64,000 nucleotides of DNA from positions 383,501-447,500 of the forward strand of contig JACCIC010000221.1 of the NCBI GenBank assembly GCA_018907035.1, in the 5' to 3' direction. A program made the position numbers and the translations under genes. Below, piece by piece: positions 48,246 through 60,713 of the stretch. The notes under the pieces are model-generated. The model was not told the origin of the DNA. It searched no databases and saw only the letters and a program-made list of their open reading frames with translations. Source of the DNA: Sycobia sp. Sy_11 (taxonomy: Eukaryota; Arthropoda; Insecta; Hymenoptera; Epichrysomallidae). Position 1 is the stretch's first letter. Each line of letters opens with the position of its first letter.

Positions 48246-48583
48246 AAAAGCTCGCAGCGTTAAATTTACGCCCCTGTGAATTTACAAGAAAGTCAGAAAC
48301 TTTTAAACGGAAGCGCACGATTGACGTTTGCTTTGCATTCGGTGCAATGCATATCTGCAATACGGCTCTTTTTTATCCTTTCGATGCGTTATTAACTCTT
48401 TTTGCAATGAAATATGCAGCGCATAAGTTTAGTTATTTTGAAGCGATAGGATTCTTTAAAAATAAAAATTACTGCTAGAATTCGATACTATGTGAACTGA
48501 AATTACAGCGTACAATATGAAATTTTCATTCTCATTTTTAATCTTGTAACTTAGAAGCCCTAGTATACCGTTTAATTAGTATA

Positions 48584-48639
<56 letters not shown>
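48584..48639. repeat. (AT)n microsatellite
   Basis: Pure AT array of about 56 bp. Confidence 0.95.
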
Positions 48640-48642
<3 letters not shown>

Positions 48643-49887
48643 TAAAGAGTACTATTTAAAGTTAATTATAATTGTTGGAATCACAATATATGTTTTAAAA
48701 GTTTTATTATTAAAACTTATTATGTTTATATGCTAGAAACCTTATAAGTTCTCTTACAACGCTGCAAATTTATCAAGATTTAAGGACAGTGAAAATTAAT
48801 TTTTTCCGCCATTCATGGGAATATTTATTCTATGATAGATCATATTACAAACATATATAAAATTATTCATTAATGTAAATCGAAATATTTAATAATCGAT
48901 CCATTATTAAACACTTATCTGATCCGGCTGTCTGACAAAACCGAGACCTTTCTACTTCCCGCCATCTATTATTGGGAAGTCTTCTTTAACCAAATTAACA
49001 AAAATAACTATCAAATAATATAGCCGATGTTAAAATTTATCGAACACTTATTGAATATCTACTTATGAACGTGAAATTATGTGTTTATCTTATTTAATTG
49101 TTATATTTCAACGATTGTATAATTCCGATCGAAAAGTTTATCGTATACATTTTCAGATCAGGGATAAATTTATTATATAAAACAAAAAAAAACAATATAT
49201 GAAAAAATATTGCATGCTGCCCTCATTAGTCAACTGACAACTGAATTAGTTTTAACGCATACAACTTCAACATAGATTTTCAACACATGACGTCATTCAC
49301 AATTAATTTTCATACATGTTTTTTACTTTTATATCGACTTCTACAATGATAATCACTCAGTTAAATATAGAAGTACTTAGAAATATAGGTTCATGTTTGC
49401 ATTTGCATTTGACATTAGCGGGACCGAAGCCTAGTTCAGCAAGTAATATAAGCGGTAGCATGTCTATTATCTGTTTTCTTCGTTTTCACAATTTTTATCC
49501 CTAACTTATATCCACTTCCACGTTACGCATTATTATTGCATTAAATTTCATCGATATTATTTGCATCGTATCATGATCGTTCGTAGTGTCGAAATTTGAA
49601 ATCTGATAAATAATAAGAAGCATAACATTCGAATTACTTACGATGAGAAACTAATGTAACGTTCATCAGATGAAGACGACAATATAATTTTCGAAGGGCT
49701 TGAATGATTTATAAACGACTGACGCATAAAATAGAGCAGGCGAATCATTATTACTTTAACACTTGTACACTTATTAATATTTATCTTTACCGCCTTAGTC
49801 GCAAGAAGTTTTTTCGCAGGGGAACATTGCCCTTCCATCGACGGTATCTCACTCGCGTATACCGAAATATAGATAAAGAAGCTACGG

Positions 49888-49889
<2 letters not shown>

Positions 49890-49941
<52 letters not shown>
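49890..49941. repeat. (CT)n microsatellite
   Basis: CT array of about 50 bp with one TA interruption near the end. Confidence 0.95.
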
Positions 49942-50028
49942 GCCTCGCATGTCCGATTCTATATAGAACTAAAACCACAGAGGGAGCAAGTATAAACGTT
50001 TCTATGCCCGAAACTACAATTCCGCGAC

Positions 50029-50029
<1 letters not shown>

Positions 50030-50082
<53 letters not shown>
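50030..50082. repeat. (AT)n microsatellite
   Basis: Pure AT array. Confidence 0.95.
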
Positions 50083-50084
<2 letters not shown>

Positions 50085-50263
50085 GCAGAAGAGCTAAGCA
50101 GAGGACTCTCGATCGGAAAATCTGGGCGCTCGCGCCGGTTATATAGAGCGCGACGACGAGACGAGCGGATCGATTGCCAATTCGCCGCGCACGGCGTGGG
50201 CGAGGAGTTTTACGCGACGCACGAGTCCGGCCTCGGAGGTTTCGCTCGTTTTCACGAATTTCT

Positions 50264-50312
50264 ACACACACGCGCGCGTGCGCATACATACATACATTCA
50301 TACATACATACC

Positions 50313-50380
<68 letters not shown>
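50264..50380. repeat. Compound (CA)(CG)(CATA)(AT) microsatellite
   Basis: CA, then CG, then CATA units with single-base variants, then a long AT array. The left part (50263-50296) is unbroken pyrimidine-purine alternation and Z-DNA-prone. Confidence 0.95.
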
Positions 50381-50381
<1 letters not shown>

Positions 50382-50514
50382 GCTACAGGGCACGCCCGCG
50401 CCGGAACACTCGAATAGTTTTGGGGGACTCGACAAAATTAATGCCGCGACGCGGCGAGGCTATAACGACTAAAAGGAAAGTTTCTAATTAATGCAGCAGA
50501 TGCCACCACACCAT

Positions 50515-50520
50515 CCTCTC

Positions 50521-50578
<58 letters not shown>
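50515..50578. repeat. (CT)n microsatellite
   Basis: Long CT array with rare CC and TA interruptions. Confidence 0.95.
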
Positions 50579-51059
50579 GTCCTCAGCTTTTCGCTGCGGG
50601 CGTGGGTGGTGGGCACGATAGAATCTGCCGAAGTGTTTCCATTTACGCGGTTTTATATACATATATATATACATAAACTGCGAGCATGTGTGTATATTTC
50701 ATATACCTCGTACAAACACCACCACAGAAGCCGGCAAGCCAAGTTCCGAAAGGGCCGGTCTCGCTTGGACAACGCGCGAGGCGATTTTACACTCCATCTC
50801 TATATATCGCGTCGGCCCGGCATCGATTATGCAAATATACGCCTTCGGAATCTACGTACAGCTTCCGATTCGCCGGCCTCACTCCTCCCACCGGTTCCTC
50901 TATTGCTACGTCGATCGACGACGGGGAGACGGGGGGACCCGGCGAGGAGCTAGCGAAGACGGGGTGGAGGAACAGGAGGACGAGGAGAAGGAGGAGCTGG
51001 AGGAGGTGGAGGAAAAACAGAGTACCGGCTAGAAGGAGGCATCGCGTCTAGGCGAATAA

Positions 51060-52600
51060 GTGGAAGGGGGCTTTGATGTGCTCAGAAGATAATCTTGAGC
51101 GAAGCGGAAGTTTCGCTGCTTTGATAATTCTGCGGAAATTAAGCTTCTGAAGCTACCGTAATAATAATACCGGGTACTAATAAATAATAATAAAAATATT
51201 AATCATAATCATAAAACGAATACAATAGCAACAACGATAACAATAACAATAATAATCCACACGTATGCAGTGTTTTAAGAGTGTTTGACTGTGAATTTGA
51301 CATGTTTTTTCTAAGATCGATGATTTCACATCAGTTTTTTTTCCGCATGATTTTAACATTTAAAATCATTCGCCATTTTCAAGATTAAATTTTCTAAGTG
51401 AGGAAAACTTAATCGCAACTTTATTGGAAAATGTTTGCTCTACCAATATTTTATAAGAAGTGGAAACACTTATATACTTTTTTTTCTATCAAATAAATAA
51501 TTCAAAATTGTTATTAAGTAAATACAGTTAACGTAATTTGATGAGCTATTCATGTACTTGTACTGAATATACGTATGAAAAAAAAATGAAAACAGATAAT
51601 ATTTGCATTAAATTAAAAAGTTTCGTATCCATAAAAGATACTCTTAAAACTCATTTCAAGAAATTTACTTGTATAATTTTTTAAGTTCCCTTTCGTCCCG
51701 CGTAGTAGCCAAAAAAAAAAAAAAGAAACTTGAATAATTGAAACGTCCATTTGTGCGAACTCTCGAAAACTTTAGGTTTACGAAGCGGCAATAGCGAAAC
51801 AATGTAGGACCAGCCAGTGCTCGTATAGTCGCGCTACGGTCAAGATTGAAAAGTTTCAGTGGCGATAGAGGGAGATGGTGCGGGAGGGGGGGATTAAGCG
51901 GAAAAATGAAAGTTCCGCTCGACCTGTATTCTTTTGTACCGATGCGCGAGTGGCAAAAAAAGGACGGACTTCGAATTTGCCGCCTTGTTAAAAAGTTCTG
52001 GTCCTGGTAACGATGAGAGAGATTCCAGGCGAATTTGTCCGCGACAAGAGGGCGATTTCCGAAATTTTCGAAAATGGTCCTAATCCGCTAATTAGTTAGA
52101 TAGTTTTAATATTATCGTCAAATCTGATATACTTGGTCTTCAGTGTGCAGTATGAGGTGATAAGCTTTCAAAATCTGAACGTTATCCAGATTAGCTGAAC
52201 AATTTTATTTGTTTTATTTTTTTTTTTTAATAATTTTTAAAATATCTTACTAGTCAACGTTAATTCAATTGTAAAATTTAATTTTTATGATTATTTATAA
52301 TCATAATCTAATATAATGGAAAGATTTTGAAGTGCAATATGAGAAGAAATTGCGATTTTTTATAAATTATGTTTAATTGTTGAGATAAATTAGTAGTAAC
52401 AATTTTACACTACCAAGAAATTAATGGAAAGGAAAGATCGGAAGAGCGAAGCATTAATATTCATATCAAAAGCACACTTTCAGAAATATTAAGAAAACTT
52501 TTTATAAATTACTCCGAGTAAATTCAACCCGTCGACATCCCTACAAATATATTTCTCACTTAACGCCTCGAGTTTATCTTTCTGGAAATAATCCTGAAAA
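51060..52600. other. AT-rich non-coding stretch
   Basis: It starts with imperfect AAT/CAATAA repeats (51160-51256). No gene is recognised. Confidence 0.6.
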
Positions 52601-52644
52601 ATAACGGTTAGTATTTAACCAAACAAATAGCACGTAAATAATGC

Positions 52645-52648
<4 letters not shown>

Positions 52649-52677
<29 letters not shown>
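52649..52677. repeat. (GA)n microsatellite
   Basis: Pure GA array. Confidence 0.95.
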
Positions 52678-52680
<3 letters not shown>

Positions 52681-52828
52681 CCCCTAGCTCTCTGCCCCCA
52701 AGAATATTTGCCTTTTCGAGGAGGAGAGGGGGAAGGGGGAAGAGATGAGCAAAAAGAAGGTCCAACGCGGGAGAGCCCGGGATTGTGCAATATTTTCGCA
52801 GTTTTCGCGGAGAAAATTTAGTGGCTAT

Positions 52829-52867
52829 GTGTATGTATGTATGTATGTATGTATGTATGTATGTATG

Positions 52868-52920
<53 letters not shown>
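52829..52920. repeat. Compound (GTAT)n(AT)n microsatellite
   Basis: About eleven GTAT units pass directly into an AT array. In the compound array at 53847-53915 the tetranucleotide unit is CATA/TACA, the complementary strand sense. Confidence 0.95.
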
Positions 52921-52921
<1 letters not shown>

Positions 52922-53476
52922 CGACCCGCTGCCGAAGAAGGACAATTGGCGCCGCGTCGCGCCGCGCCAAGTCATCTCGACTGCGAGGACGCGGACGGGC
53001 GAAATAATAATTCGCGGAGCGCGGCGTTCGCAGCGCGCTGGCAAAAGGAAAATGAACGAGACAGCTGGGAGTTATGCTAATTCGTTCCCCTCCACCCTTC
53101 GTTTTAATCCGCGGAGAGCTGCGGCGGCCGCAACAGCTCTCTTTCGCTCCCTTGCTCCCCCCCCTCTCTCTCTCTCTCCCTCTCACTCTCGCTCGTCCTC
53201 TCGTACCGTCCCGCCATCCGGTTTACCCGCCTCTATTCGGGACTTTGACTAATTAATATCGTTACGGGGCTAGGCGTCATAAAGACGACGGCCGGGAGTG
53301 CACTTTGCATTTACGAATAGCCATTGTTCGATGTATAGATCTAGGTTAAGAATGTCCGCGCGAACCGGATACATAATGTAAAATTGACCTATAGAATACG
53401 CGCACAATGGAAATATCGACGCCTCCAGACGAGAATCGACGCCGTTTCAAACTTTTCGACCGAAGACTGGTCTATT

Positions 53477-53508
53477 AAAAAAAAAAAAAAAAACAAAAAA
53501 AAAAAAAA
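53477..53508. repeat. poly-A tract with one C
   Basis: Two A-runs of 17 and 14 separated by a single C. Confidence 0.95.
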
Positions 53509-53846
53509 TTCGATAGAAAAATTTATCGCTTTCCATGATTTCCCGTGGAAAACTCACAGACGGAATTGCTGTTCGCGCAGAATCCCACTGCGATATGAAG
53601 TTATTTCGACACGACCCGTGACTCGAGACGACTGACTCAAACGTGATATTCACGCGGACTAATTGGTATGGAGTACCTGCCCAAACGGTACCGCGCACTC
53701 TCGAGTGGCAATTTCCCTGCCAGTCCTACTGGCTTTCGTCACCGTAAATTCAGTCCTCGCACTTTTCGCCGATAATCGGTAATTGGGTCGCCTCCGCTCG
53801 TGGAAATGAATCGGGCTGGTTTACCACGGACGCATCGATATAATAC

Positions 53847-53861
53847 GTACATACATACATA

Positions 53862-53915
<54 letters not shown>
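53847..53915. repeat. Compound (CATA)n(AT)n microsatellite
   Basis: CATA units followed by a pure AT array. Confidence 0.95.
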
Positions 53916-53918
<3 letters not shown>

Positions 53919-54152
53919 AGTAACGAGGCCAGAAAAGCCCTTTGGGAATTGCCAATCTGCCGTGGCAAATCGACGACGGGGCGCACGCTCGATTAATCCG
54001 AAGGATAAGCGGTACGCTGGAGCTGGCATTGCCGGGGCGACCGTGTCTCTGTTTATAAGCTCCCCCCACCCCTAGTCGGTGGTTTACACGGGAACCGGCT
54101 CCGGGGCCTTTTTCGTTCCCTCACTCTCTCGCTCCCTCTCTGCAGTCGCATT

Positions 54153-54153
<1 letters not shown>

Positions 54154-54190
<37 letters not shown>
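54154..54190. repeat. (GA)n microsatellite
   Basis: Pure GA array within a CpG-rich patch, with a CT-rich stretch 20-40 bp to its left. Confidence 0.95.
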
Positions 54191-54196
<6 letters not shown>

Positions 54197-54429
54197 GGGC
54201 AGGGTGTGGGGGCGCGATAAGATCCGAATTTTTTCCTCGAAGAAGCGGGCTAGATTACCTGGTCCCCCGAGCTTTTTAACGCGTCCGGGGCGCGCGAACG
54301 TCACCCTTGTGATTCGTTGGTCACGCCAATGTATGATTTTTGTAATAGAACGAATAGCCGAGGAATGTTAGTACGCGAAAAAGCTTCGTTAAGGGCGGAC
54401 GGTTCATTCGCGAGACGGAACAACTTTCT

Positions 54430-56700
54430 CGCAAACTTTGATTTAGAATGCCGCTACTCCCGTAAGCGCAACGAAAAGTTTAATATAATATGTACAGTGC
54501 GAGTGTGTATGTTTGTGTACGTCTATGTTTGCATGTGTTTGTATGATGTATTGTACGATGTAAACATGGTTTGGATAGTTCTCGCTGTAGTCGAAGTTAT
54601 TATTGATTTTTTTTATGAAAGTGAAGAGGGATAACAAGTTCTTCACTGTTAGCGTTCCATCGGGAATAACCCTTATCGAAGAATTTTATAAAACTATAGG
54701 TTTTTGAGAAAAATTCAGGATTCGACGTTTAAAGTTCCTTCAGACTATGTTAATAATGTATTCTTTACGACTCCATTCGGCACTGATTGTTTATCGCATT
54801 CCTTGTTATCTGAGAATCATTTTCAGAAAATATTTTTTAGTAAAAAATACTATCAAAAAGTTCAATAATCGATGAGCTTTCAAAAATTTGATGTCAACAG
54901 CTAAATATGAACGTTAAAGCCCCTTCAACGTTCGACTAGTTTAATGAATAGAAAAAGTTCAAAATACAGCGTAATTAGTTACTCGAAGCGTCCTCGTGGC
55001 TAAAAGAAAAGTTAACCCGTCTATCACTCTTGCAATGCCGAATTGACGTGTTTGACAATTGCAATGAAACAGATCGTTAAAAGGATTGCTTCTAACGTTT
55101 CCTTATGCGTTTCTCGTGTTTCTCATAAATTGGGCGGAAACAATGCCGTGGCCTAGAAAACGAGCGAGCGAGTCGCCTTGGAATACAATCCCGAGGAATT
55201 CCACTATGATTGGAATATTTTTTCAAACGATCGAAACAATTCGGACGATAATGCGCCGCGATTATTGCGTCGGGCGCTGAGGTCGTATGGAAATCCATGG
55301 AAATTTTAACATTTTGAACAAGAGGAAGTAATTTAGCTGCGGTATATAAAAGTCATTGCATATTCAAAGACCTTTATTTTATTCTCTTGTTTATTATAAC
55401 AAAAGAAGTACATTGTATTGACCTTTAGCTCGTACGCGGGAACATTTGATTTATTCGAGATGTTTTGCGATCGAATAATGGATAGCTCAAAAAAATTAAA
55501 GTTTTTCACATGCTAATCATTGTACATTACTTTTTGTAACTTTTCTTGCACGTTAGTTAAAATTTCTTTTAATATTCAATAAAACAGGATATAAATTCAT
55601 CGTTTAAGTGAGTCTAGATATTTTAAAAACTCTCTCAAGTACGGTTGAAAAAACGGGAATTACCAGTATTAATTATTTTAGAGTATTTTTTCAGTTCAAA
55701 TAATAAATAATGCAATAAATATAAATACATCTGAAATAAATAGAAATGAACTTATTTTTCGGTTCGAGAAAAGTTAATTATTTGTTCAAGACAATGAAAT
55801 CAATACTTTTATTAAAAGAATAATTAAAATATATTTAAAAAATTAATAATGTATTATTCAAAACTAAAATTAAATTAATATATATTTTTATCGGTCTTAT
55901 AGTCTTTATAAAGCAATTTATTATACTAAGATAATAAAGTTTATAATCACTCCCGAAGAATTTGAAACAGAAATTACTATTAAAAATAAAATTGAATCAG
56001 ATAACAATTAAAAATGGTAAAGATAATAAAATAATAAAAATAATAAAAATATACTATATTCTATGTTAGCAAAGGATAGTCTATCTACCCCCTCCCCCAC
56101 CTGAAATTTAAATTTATATTAGATGTCCGCCGTTTCGAACCGCTACGGTTGATTTTCAAGCACTAAACGAGACTTGAATTTGATAAAAGTCCTTTGATAA
56201 AATTATCCTTCTTTTACGTACCCATGGATAGTCTACCAATTTCAACGGCGGAGAGACTACTTTATATAATGGGAATAGTAAATCTGACAATTATTTACGC
56301 GAACTAAACTGTCATAGTTTATATTTTATGACATAATCCCTACTGGATCTACGATTTCTCATAACTGGTATATTAATTGTACCAGAATAATATTGTATAA
56401 TATTAATTTTTCGTATTTATCTAAGGTTTTTCGTGGCAGCAATTTTCTTTCGCGAGTTAAAATTTATCAAAATACCGTGAATATTTTTGCATTTCGATAA
56501 AGGCCCCGCTGACAAAGCATTTATCCATGTATATAAATCTTAAAAAGCTCCTTTAACATAATATATATTTCAAGTAAATTTGAAATCTTGAATAAAATTT
56601 TTTTTATTTAAAAACTTATAGAATAATATCACTTTGAACCACGTTCGTATCTGGATCAAGGTTAAGTCTAGTTGCGTCATTAAAATTTATTTAACAAATA
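54430..56700. other. AT-rich non-coding stretch
   Basis: No frame above 68 codons is wholly within it, and none is recognisable. I see no repeat array of note. Confidence 0.65.
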
Positions 56701-57700
56701 TTTGACCAAACGTTGTTCCTTCCTTTTGGACGAGCGCGCAGTAGTCGGGGCTCTATTGCGCGAGAGCCAGTAGGCCCGATTAAGTTGGCTCGCGCGCGAA
56801 ACAAATCGTTCGACGCACGCGGCGCAAGTAATGGGATTGGAACTGGTCGGGGCGAGGGGGCGGGGGAGAAGCGCGCGGAATCGCCGCGTCGATTCTAAAG
56901 GAGCAGCTCTGAGGACGAGCTAAGCGGCGTCGGCGAGAAGTTGGAAAAATTTTCCAGCGCGGCTTTATAGTCAGTCGGCTGGCGCTGGAGGGACTCGTCC
57001 TAACTGCCCGCCTCGTATTATTTGCGCTGCCCGTATTCGCGGGCGTTCGCGCAGACACGCAGGCGTGTACGCACGAAAGCACACATACACATACACACAC
57101 ACACACAAACGCACGCATTAACACACACACACACACACATGTATATATGCAATCAGGTATATACCGGAATCTGGGCGTAAATACACAGACACGCGTTGGC
57201 GTCGCTCGGCGTCGTGAATAGTAACAGCAGATGCATACGCGAGCAGCGGTGGGAATAATGGGACGCTGCGTAAAATTACGGGATTGGGAGGGGGGCGGGC
57301 GAGGGAGGGCGAAAGCCAGCGGGTCGGCAGGAGGCGCTTGGTTTCCGCGCGGCTCGCCGACGTTTACATGAATAATAATTATTCGCACTTCCGACGATTG
57401 CCAGTCGGAATCCCTCCGACATTCCCCCCCCCCCGTATCGTGCTAACAAGGACCGGCTTAATTATGTCGGGCTACGGTCGCGGGGGGCTGGGGAGGGGGG
57501 TGTTAGCGGACGAGCGGAGAGTAGCCAGCGCGGTATTCAGAATCCGACCCTGTTATAGACGTCGGCGCGGGGTTGCCGCGAGCCCGAGCAAGAAGCGAAA
57601 CGACGAGGTGAGGATTTCGCGCGCGGACGAGGCGGGATTTTGAAATTTTCCAGGCGGGCGAATTTTCATTTATGCGCTTTGGCTTAGCGCGTCGGTTCTT
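56700..57700. other. CpG-rich island, no gene recognised
   Basis: A GC-rich block with CA arrays in the middle, G-run clusters at 57286-57309 and 57482-57500, and a C10-C11 run near 57425. GAG|GTGAGG at 57605-57613 resembles a donor. The frames at 56780-57388 (minus) and 57284-57643 (plus) overlap and are unrecognised. Confidence 0.45.
57079..57147. repeat. (CA)n array, interrupted
   Basis: CA units broken by TA, AA and GCATTA, ending in ATGTATATA. Confidence 0.9.
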
Positions 57701-57848
57701 TGACCGATCTTGGCAAATTCACGATCACGGGGAAAAAGTTTAATTTTTTTTTTCTTTTAACCTCCGTCGATCGCAGCGATGCGACGACGCCTGGAATTAG
57801 CACACCGAGCGATTGAAAATTTCCTAAGCCCTGCTGAAACCCTCGCTA

Positions 57849-57852
57849 TGTG

Positions 57853-57940
<88 letters not shown>
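57849..57940. repeat. (AT)n microsatellite, longest in the window
   Basis: Nearly 90 bp of AT repeats introduced by GTATGTA. Confidence 0.95.
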
Positions 57941-57942
<2 letters not shown>

Positions 57943-57949
57943 AGCCAAA

Positions 57950-58182
57950 ACGGGCTTTAGTGTGCGCTGAAAATTGCCTCTGTAACCACGCGGTTGCCCG
58001 ATGCCGAGATGCAGGGGGACCAGCCCGCAACCTATGGGAATGTAATCAATGTCATGCCAGGCCTCGGCCTAACCACCATCCCGCCGGACTAAGTAATCGA
58101 TCGATTCCGCCCTCTTCCCTCCGCCGTGGATGTAATGAACAGGTAACGAACAGTTCCGAGGGGGCTGTTAAATTTGCCCTAT
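57950..58182. other. GC-richer spacer between two AT arrays
   Basis: About 230 bp of mixed sequence flanked by two of the longest AT arrays. The 76-codon plus frame at 57960-58190 has several Cys and His but fits no zinc-finger spacing that I recognise. Confidence 0.4.
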
Positions 58183-58183
58183 G

Positions 58184-58248
<65 letters not shown>

Positions 58249-58259
58249 GTATATATATA
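58183..58259. repeat. (AT)n microsatellite
   Basis: AT array with two small interruptions (AAAT at the left, CTGT at the right). Confidence 0.95.
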
Positions 58260-59100
58260 CGCTGGCTGGTAGTTGCAGAATAATTACGAAGGTTACAAAG
58301 GTATGTCATCTGACCATTATGAAGGACATTCAATGACTTCGTAGTATCTTTTTCCGAATTTCAAATTGTGATATTAGTTTCCACAATGTTACCGTTTTTA
58401 TAATCTTTCTCCTTTCCCTGTTTATCGAATCGATTCATAAATATTTTAAATGTCAAATCTCTCCCTACTTTCTCCCATTTTCTTTGCTCTCTCGGCGCCT
58501 CATCAATTCCCATACAATTCTCGCGATTAGTAAACGTTATCTAACTACGTGAGCCGTGATACTCCTATTCTCGCTCGCTCGCGTACATAAATCGTCGCTT
58601 TAAAAGCCTTGTCTGCCTCCCCCCCCCTCCCACGTACAGCAGGCGACGTACGCGGATAATGCCAGGAAAAAACTGGATCCGAAACGAGAACAAAAAAAAA
58701 AAAATCCTGCGACACAGACTGCGTCTCGCCTTTTGGGCAATTGACACGGTCCTTTTGTCATTTTCCATTCTCTTCGCGCTCGTCCGTCTTCCTGGCCGTG
58801 GCGCACTTTATCCACCGCCGAGGCCGGCCTCGCTCGGCGTTCGCCTGTATGTCAGAAAAATCATTCGCACCGACTCCCGCTCCCGAGCCAACGGGGACTG
58901 TCGCTGCTCTTTGCTCGCTCGACTACTATTCGGCTCTGCTCGGCTCGTCGAGCTGAGCTTAATCCCCCGCCTAATATCGGTAGAGGTCATTTTACGTATT
59001 TAAGGAACGAACTCCAATAGCGCGCCTCGTTCGCTCTGGCGAAATCGAAGCTGAGCCGAAGAATAATTGACGAGGACTCGGTCGTTCGCTTTGAGGCATC
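58260..59100. other. Mixed stretch with a GC-richer patch, no gene
   Basis: 58560-59050 is moderately GC-rich with a C-run near 58621. Overlapping frames on both strands are unrecognised. Confidence 0.5.
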
Positions 59101-59148
59101 ATTCCACTTATCGTTCTTTATTTTTTGGATACTTTTAACTAATTTTTT

Positions 59149-59204
59149 TCTCTCTCTCTCCCTCTCTCTCTCTCTCTCCCTCTCTATCTCTCTCGCTCTC
59201 TCTC
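59149..59204. repeat. (CT)n array, interrupted
   Basis: CT array with CC, TA and CG interruptions. Confidence 0.9.
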
Positions 59205-59727
59205 AATTTTTCTCAATTACCTCAGTGCTATTATTAATTATTCAATTTGTCACTTTGAGTTGACATTTATGCTCCATTTTATTCATTGATATTTTCTTTT
59301 CCTTAAATTATTCTTTATTAATCACAATTTGTGCCGTTAAAGTTCTTGCTTGTGTCGTGGATTATTTTCTAACGAAGATCAAGCATTTAACTTTAATTTC
59401 GTCCTTTATCGAAGATTATGATTATTCATTACAGATGCATCATTACTTTTGGCAAAAATTGGCGCAATGCATCTCCATTAGGTATGTTTCGTGCGTGCTG
59501 CAATTGAATTTTTGATCGGTGCCGGATTAAAAAGAATGTGAATATGAATACCGCGAAGAAGGCGTTTTTGTCTCTCACGAGCCGAATGCACCTTCTACGG
59601 ATATTTTTACATATTACCAATTCATATCGGTATATATTTACAGCATTTCAATAGATTTTAGTTGCGTGTTCAGTATTATATTGATGTAAATTCTTGCATT
59701 CATTAAAATTCATTACATAAATTATCC

Positions 59728-59752
59728 ATCCATCCATCCATCTATCTCTCCA
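59728..59752. repeat. (CATC)n microsatellite
   Basis: Short CATC/TATC tetranucleotide array. Confidence 0.9.
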
Positions 59753-60599
59753 TTTTCAGCTGACGATGATAATTTAACAGATATGCCGGACACGAAATTA
59801 GAAAATTAATATTTGAACAAATTAATAAAATTTCACCGAGTCTCGATGCGGGTTATTAATTAACTTGAGTTCAGCATTGCGTTGCAATCAGTCTTCCGTG
59901 TTACATTATATCGTTTGAAGTATTATGCTAATCAATTATCATTCGTTACGTATTGAATCACAGCGTTGCGGCGAATGCTTGAGAGATATCACGACAGCTA
60001 GAATATCCGAGCATTTCGAAGGCTCCATTGGAAATAGTTCGTAAAGATTAGATTCGATAAAAATCCTGCAGCTTACCAGCCCGCCGAACGAATCTTCGAC
60101 AGTTTTCGAAGTTTTTCGACTTTTCGTACATTGTCGGTAATTCGCGAAGAACAGTCATACGGTCTAAAAATGCATTTATGCCGGACTTAATTGTCCGTAA
60201 ATTGAGCGAGCAACGCTAACGAGCGCTCACGAAGCAAGAAGCGACTGAAATAAAGCTTATGAAGAATTTTTCCGAGTTCATAAAGCCACGGATCCTTGTT
60301 ATAAATATAATACAGGAATGCGTTCTTCAATTCTAGCATAAAGCGCGCCATTTTAATAACATTATTCAAACGTGCCTGCATTGCTGCTAACTCGTCGTGG
60401 CGAGGAATAACCCTTAAAATAGGACAATTGGTTCGCCTGATCTATTTATTAAAGAATTCCTTCGAATACCTCCACCCCCGCCTCCCCCCCCCTAATCGCT
60501 ATGACCGCGACCCCCCTGTAAATTCGATCCCTGCACAAAATTCACCCTCTCTCATTGCTTCCGTATTCTTTCGCCCGCAGGCACGACTGCCAGCTTGAC

Positions 60600-60713
60600 A
60601 TGGCAGGCACGAAGCGGGACGCGAAAGCGACGCTCGGACCAGGCACGAGTTCCAACGAGGAGGACGCCGCCGCCGCCACCGCCGCCGCCAGCCAGACAGC
60701 CGGAGGACCGTGA
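60600..60713 (+). other. Small frame with poly-Ala, possible upstream ORF
   Basis: ATG at 60600, 37 residues beginning MAGTKRDAKATLGPGTSSNE, followed by an Ala-rich stretch encoded by GCC repeats. The frame remains open upstream through the acceptor at 60580, so it could be the end of a spliced coding sequence. The overlapping frame from 60595 reads the same repeat as poly-Pro. I recognise no family. Confidence 0.18.
60666..60689. repeat. (GCC)n trinucleotide repeat
   Basis: Eight codon-sized units, one of them ACC, inside the candidate exon. Confidence 0.9.

Larger units (their letters stand above)
47340..49680. other. AT-rich non-coding stretch with long arrays
   Basis: It contains two AT arrays and one CT array. 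There is no recognisable frame or RNA. Confidence 0.6.
49680..51060. other. Repeat-dense, GC-mixed segment, no gene
   Basis: Two CT arrays, two AT arrays and a CATA array are packed between short CpG-rich pieces. The apparent 237-codon frame at 49704-50417 is built from SL, IY and THT repeats. The GGAGGA-rich stretch at 50970-51015 gives Glu-rich frames and is also a repeat effect. Confidence 0.55.
52600..54430. other. Mixed segment with arrays and CpG-rich pieces, no gene
   Basis: GA, ATGT/AT, CT, poly-A, CATA/AT and GA arrays lie between CG-rich patches at 52920-53300 and 53900-54310. The long frames here run through the arrays and are rejected. Confidence 0.55.
59100..60540. other. AT-rich non-coding stretch
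   Basis: It contains CT and CATC arrays only. No gene is recognised. Confidence 0.6.

Noticed and set aside
49704..50417. 237-codon plus frame
   Set aside because: Built from CT (SLSLSL), AT (IYIYIY) and CATA (THIHTY) arrays; it is a translation of microsatellites.
50930..51032. Glu-rich tail resembling an acidic protein domain
   Set aside because: Encoded by a GGAGGA-type purine repeat; the adjoining frames change character abruptly and no domain is visible.
54317..54634. 105-codon plus frame with a hydrophobic C-terminus
   Set aside because: The hydrophobic part is a degenerate TGTATG repeat (Val/Cys/Met/Tyr) and no family fits.
56780..57388. 202-codon minus frame with Cys/Val runs
   Set aside because: The Cys/Val run is the CA array read on the other strand. 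No zinc-finger or other motif.
57960..58190. Cys/His-containing frame that suggested a zinc finger
   Set aside because: The Cys and His residues do not show C2H2 or CCHC spacing, and the frame ends in the AT array.
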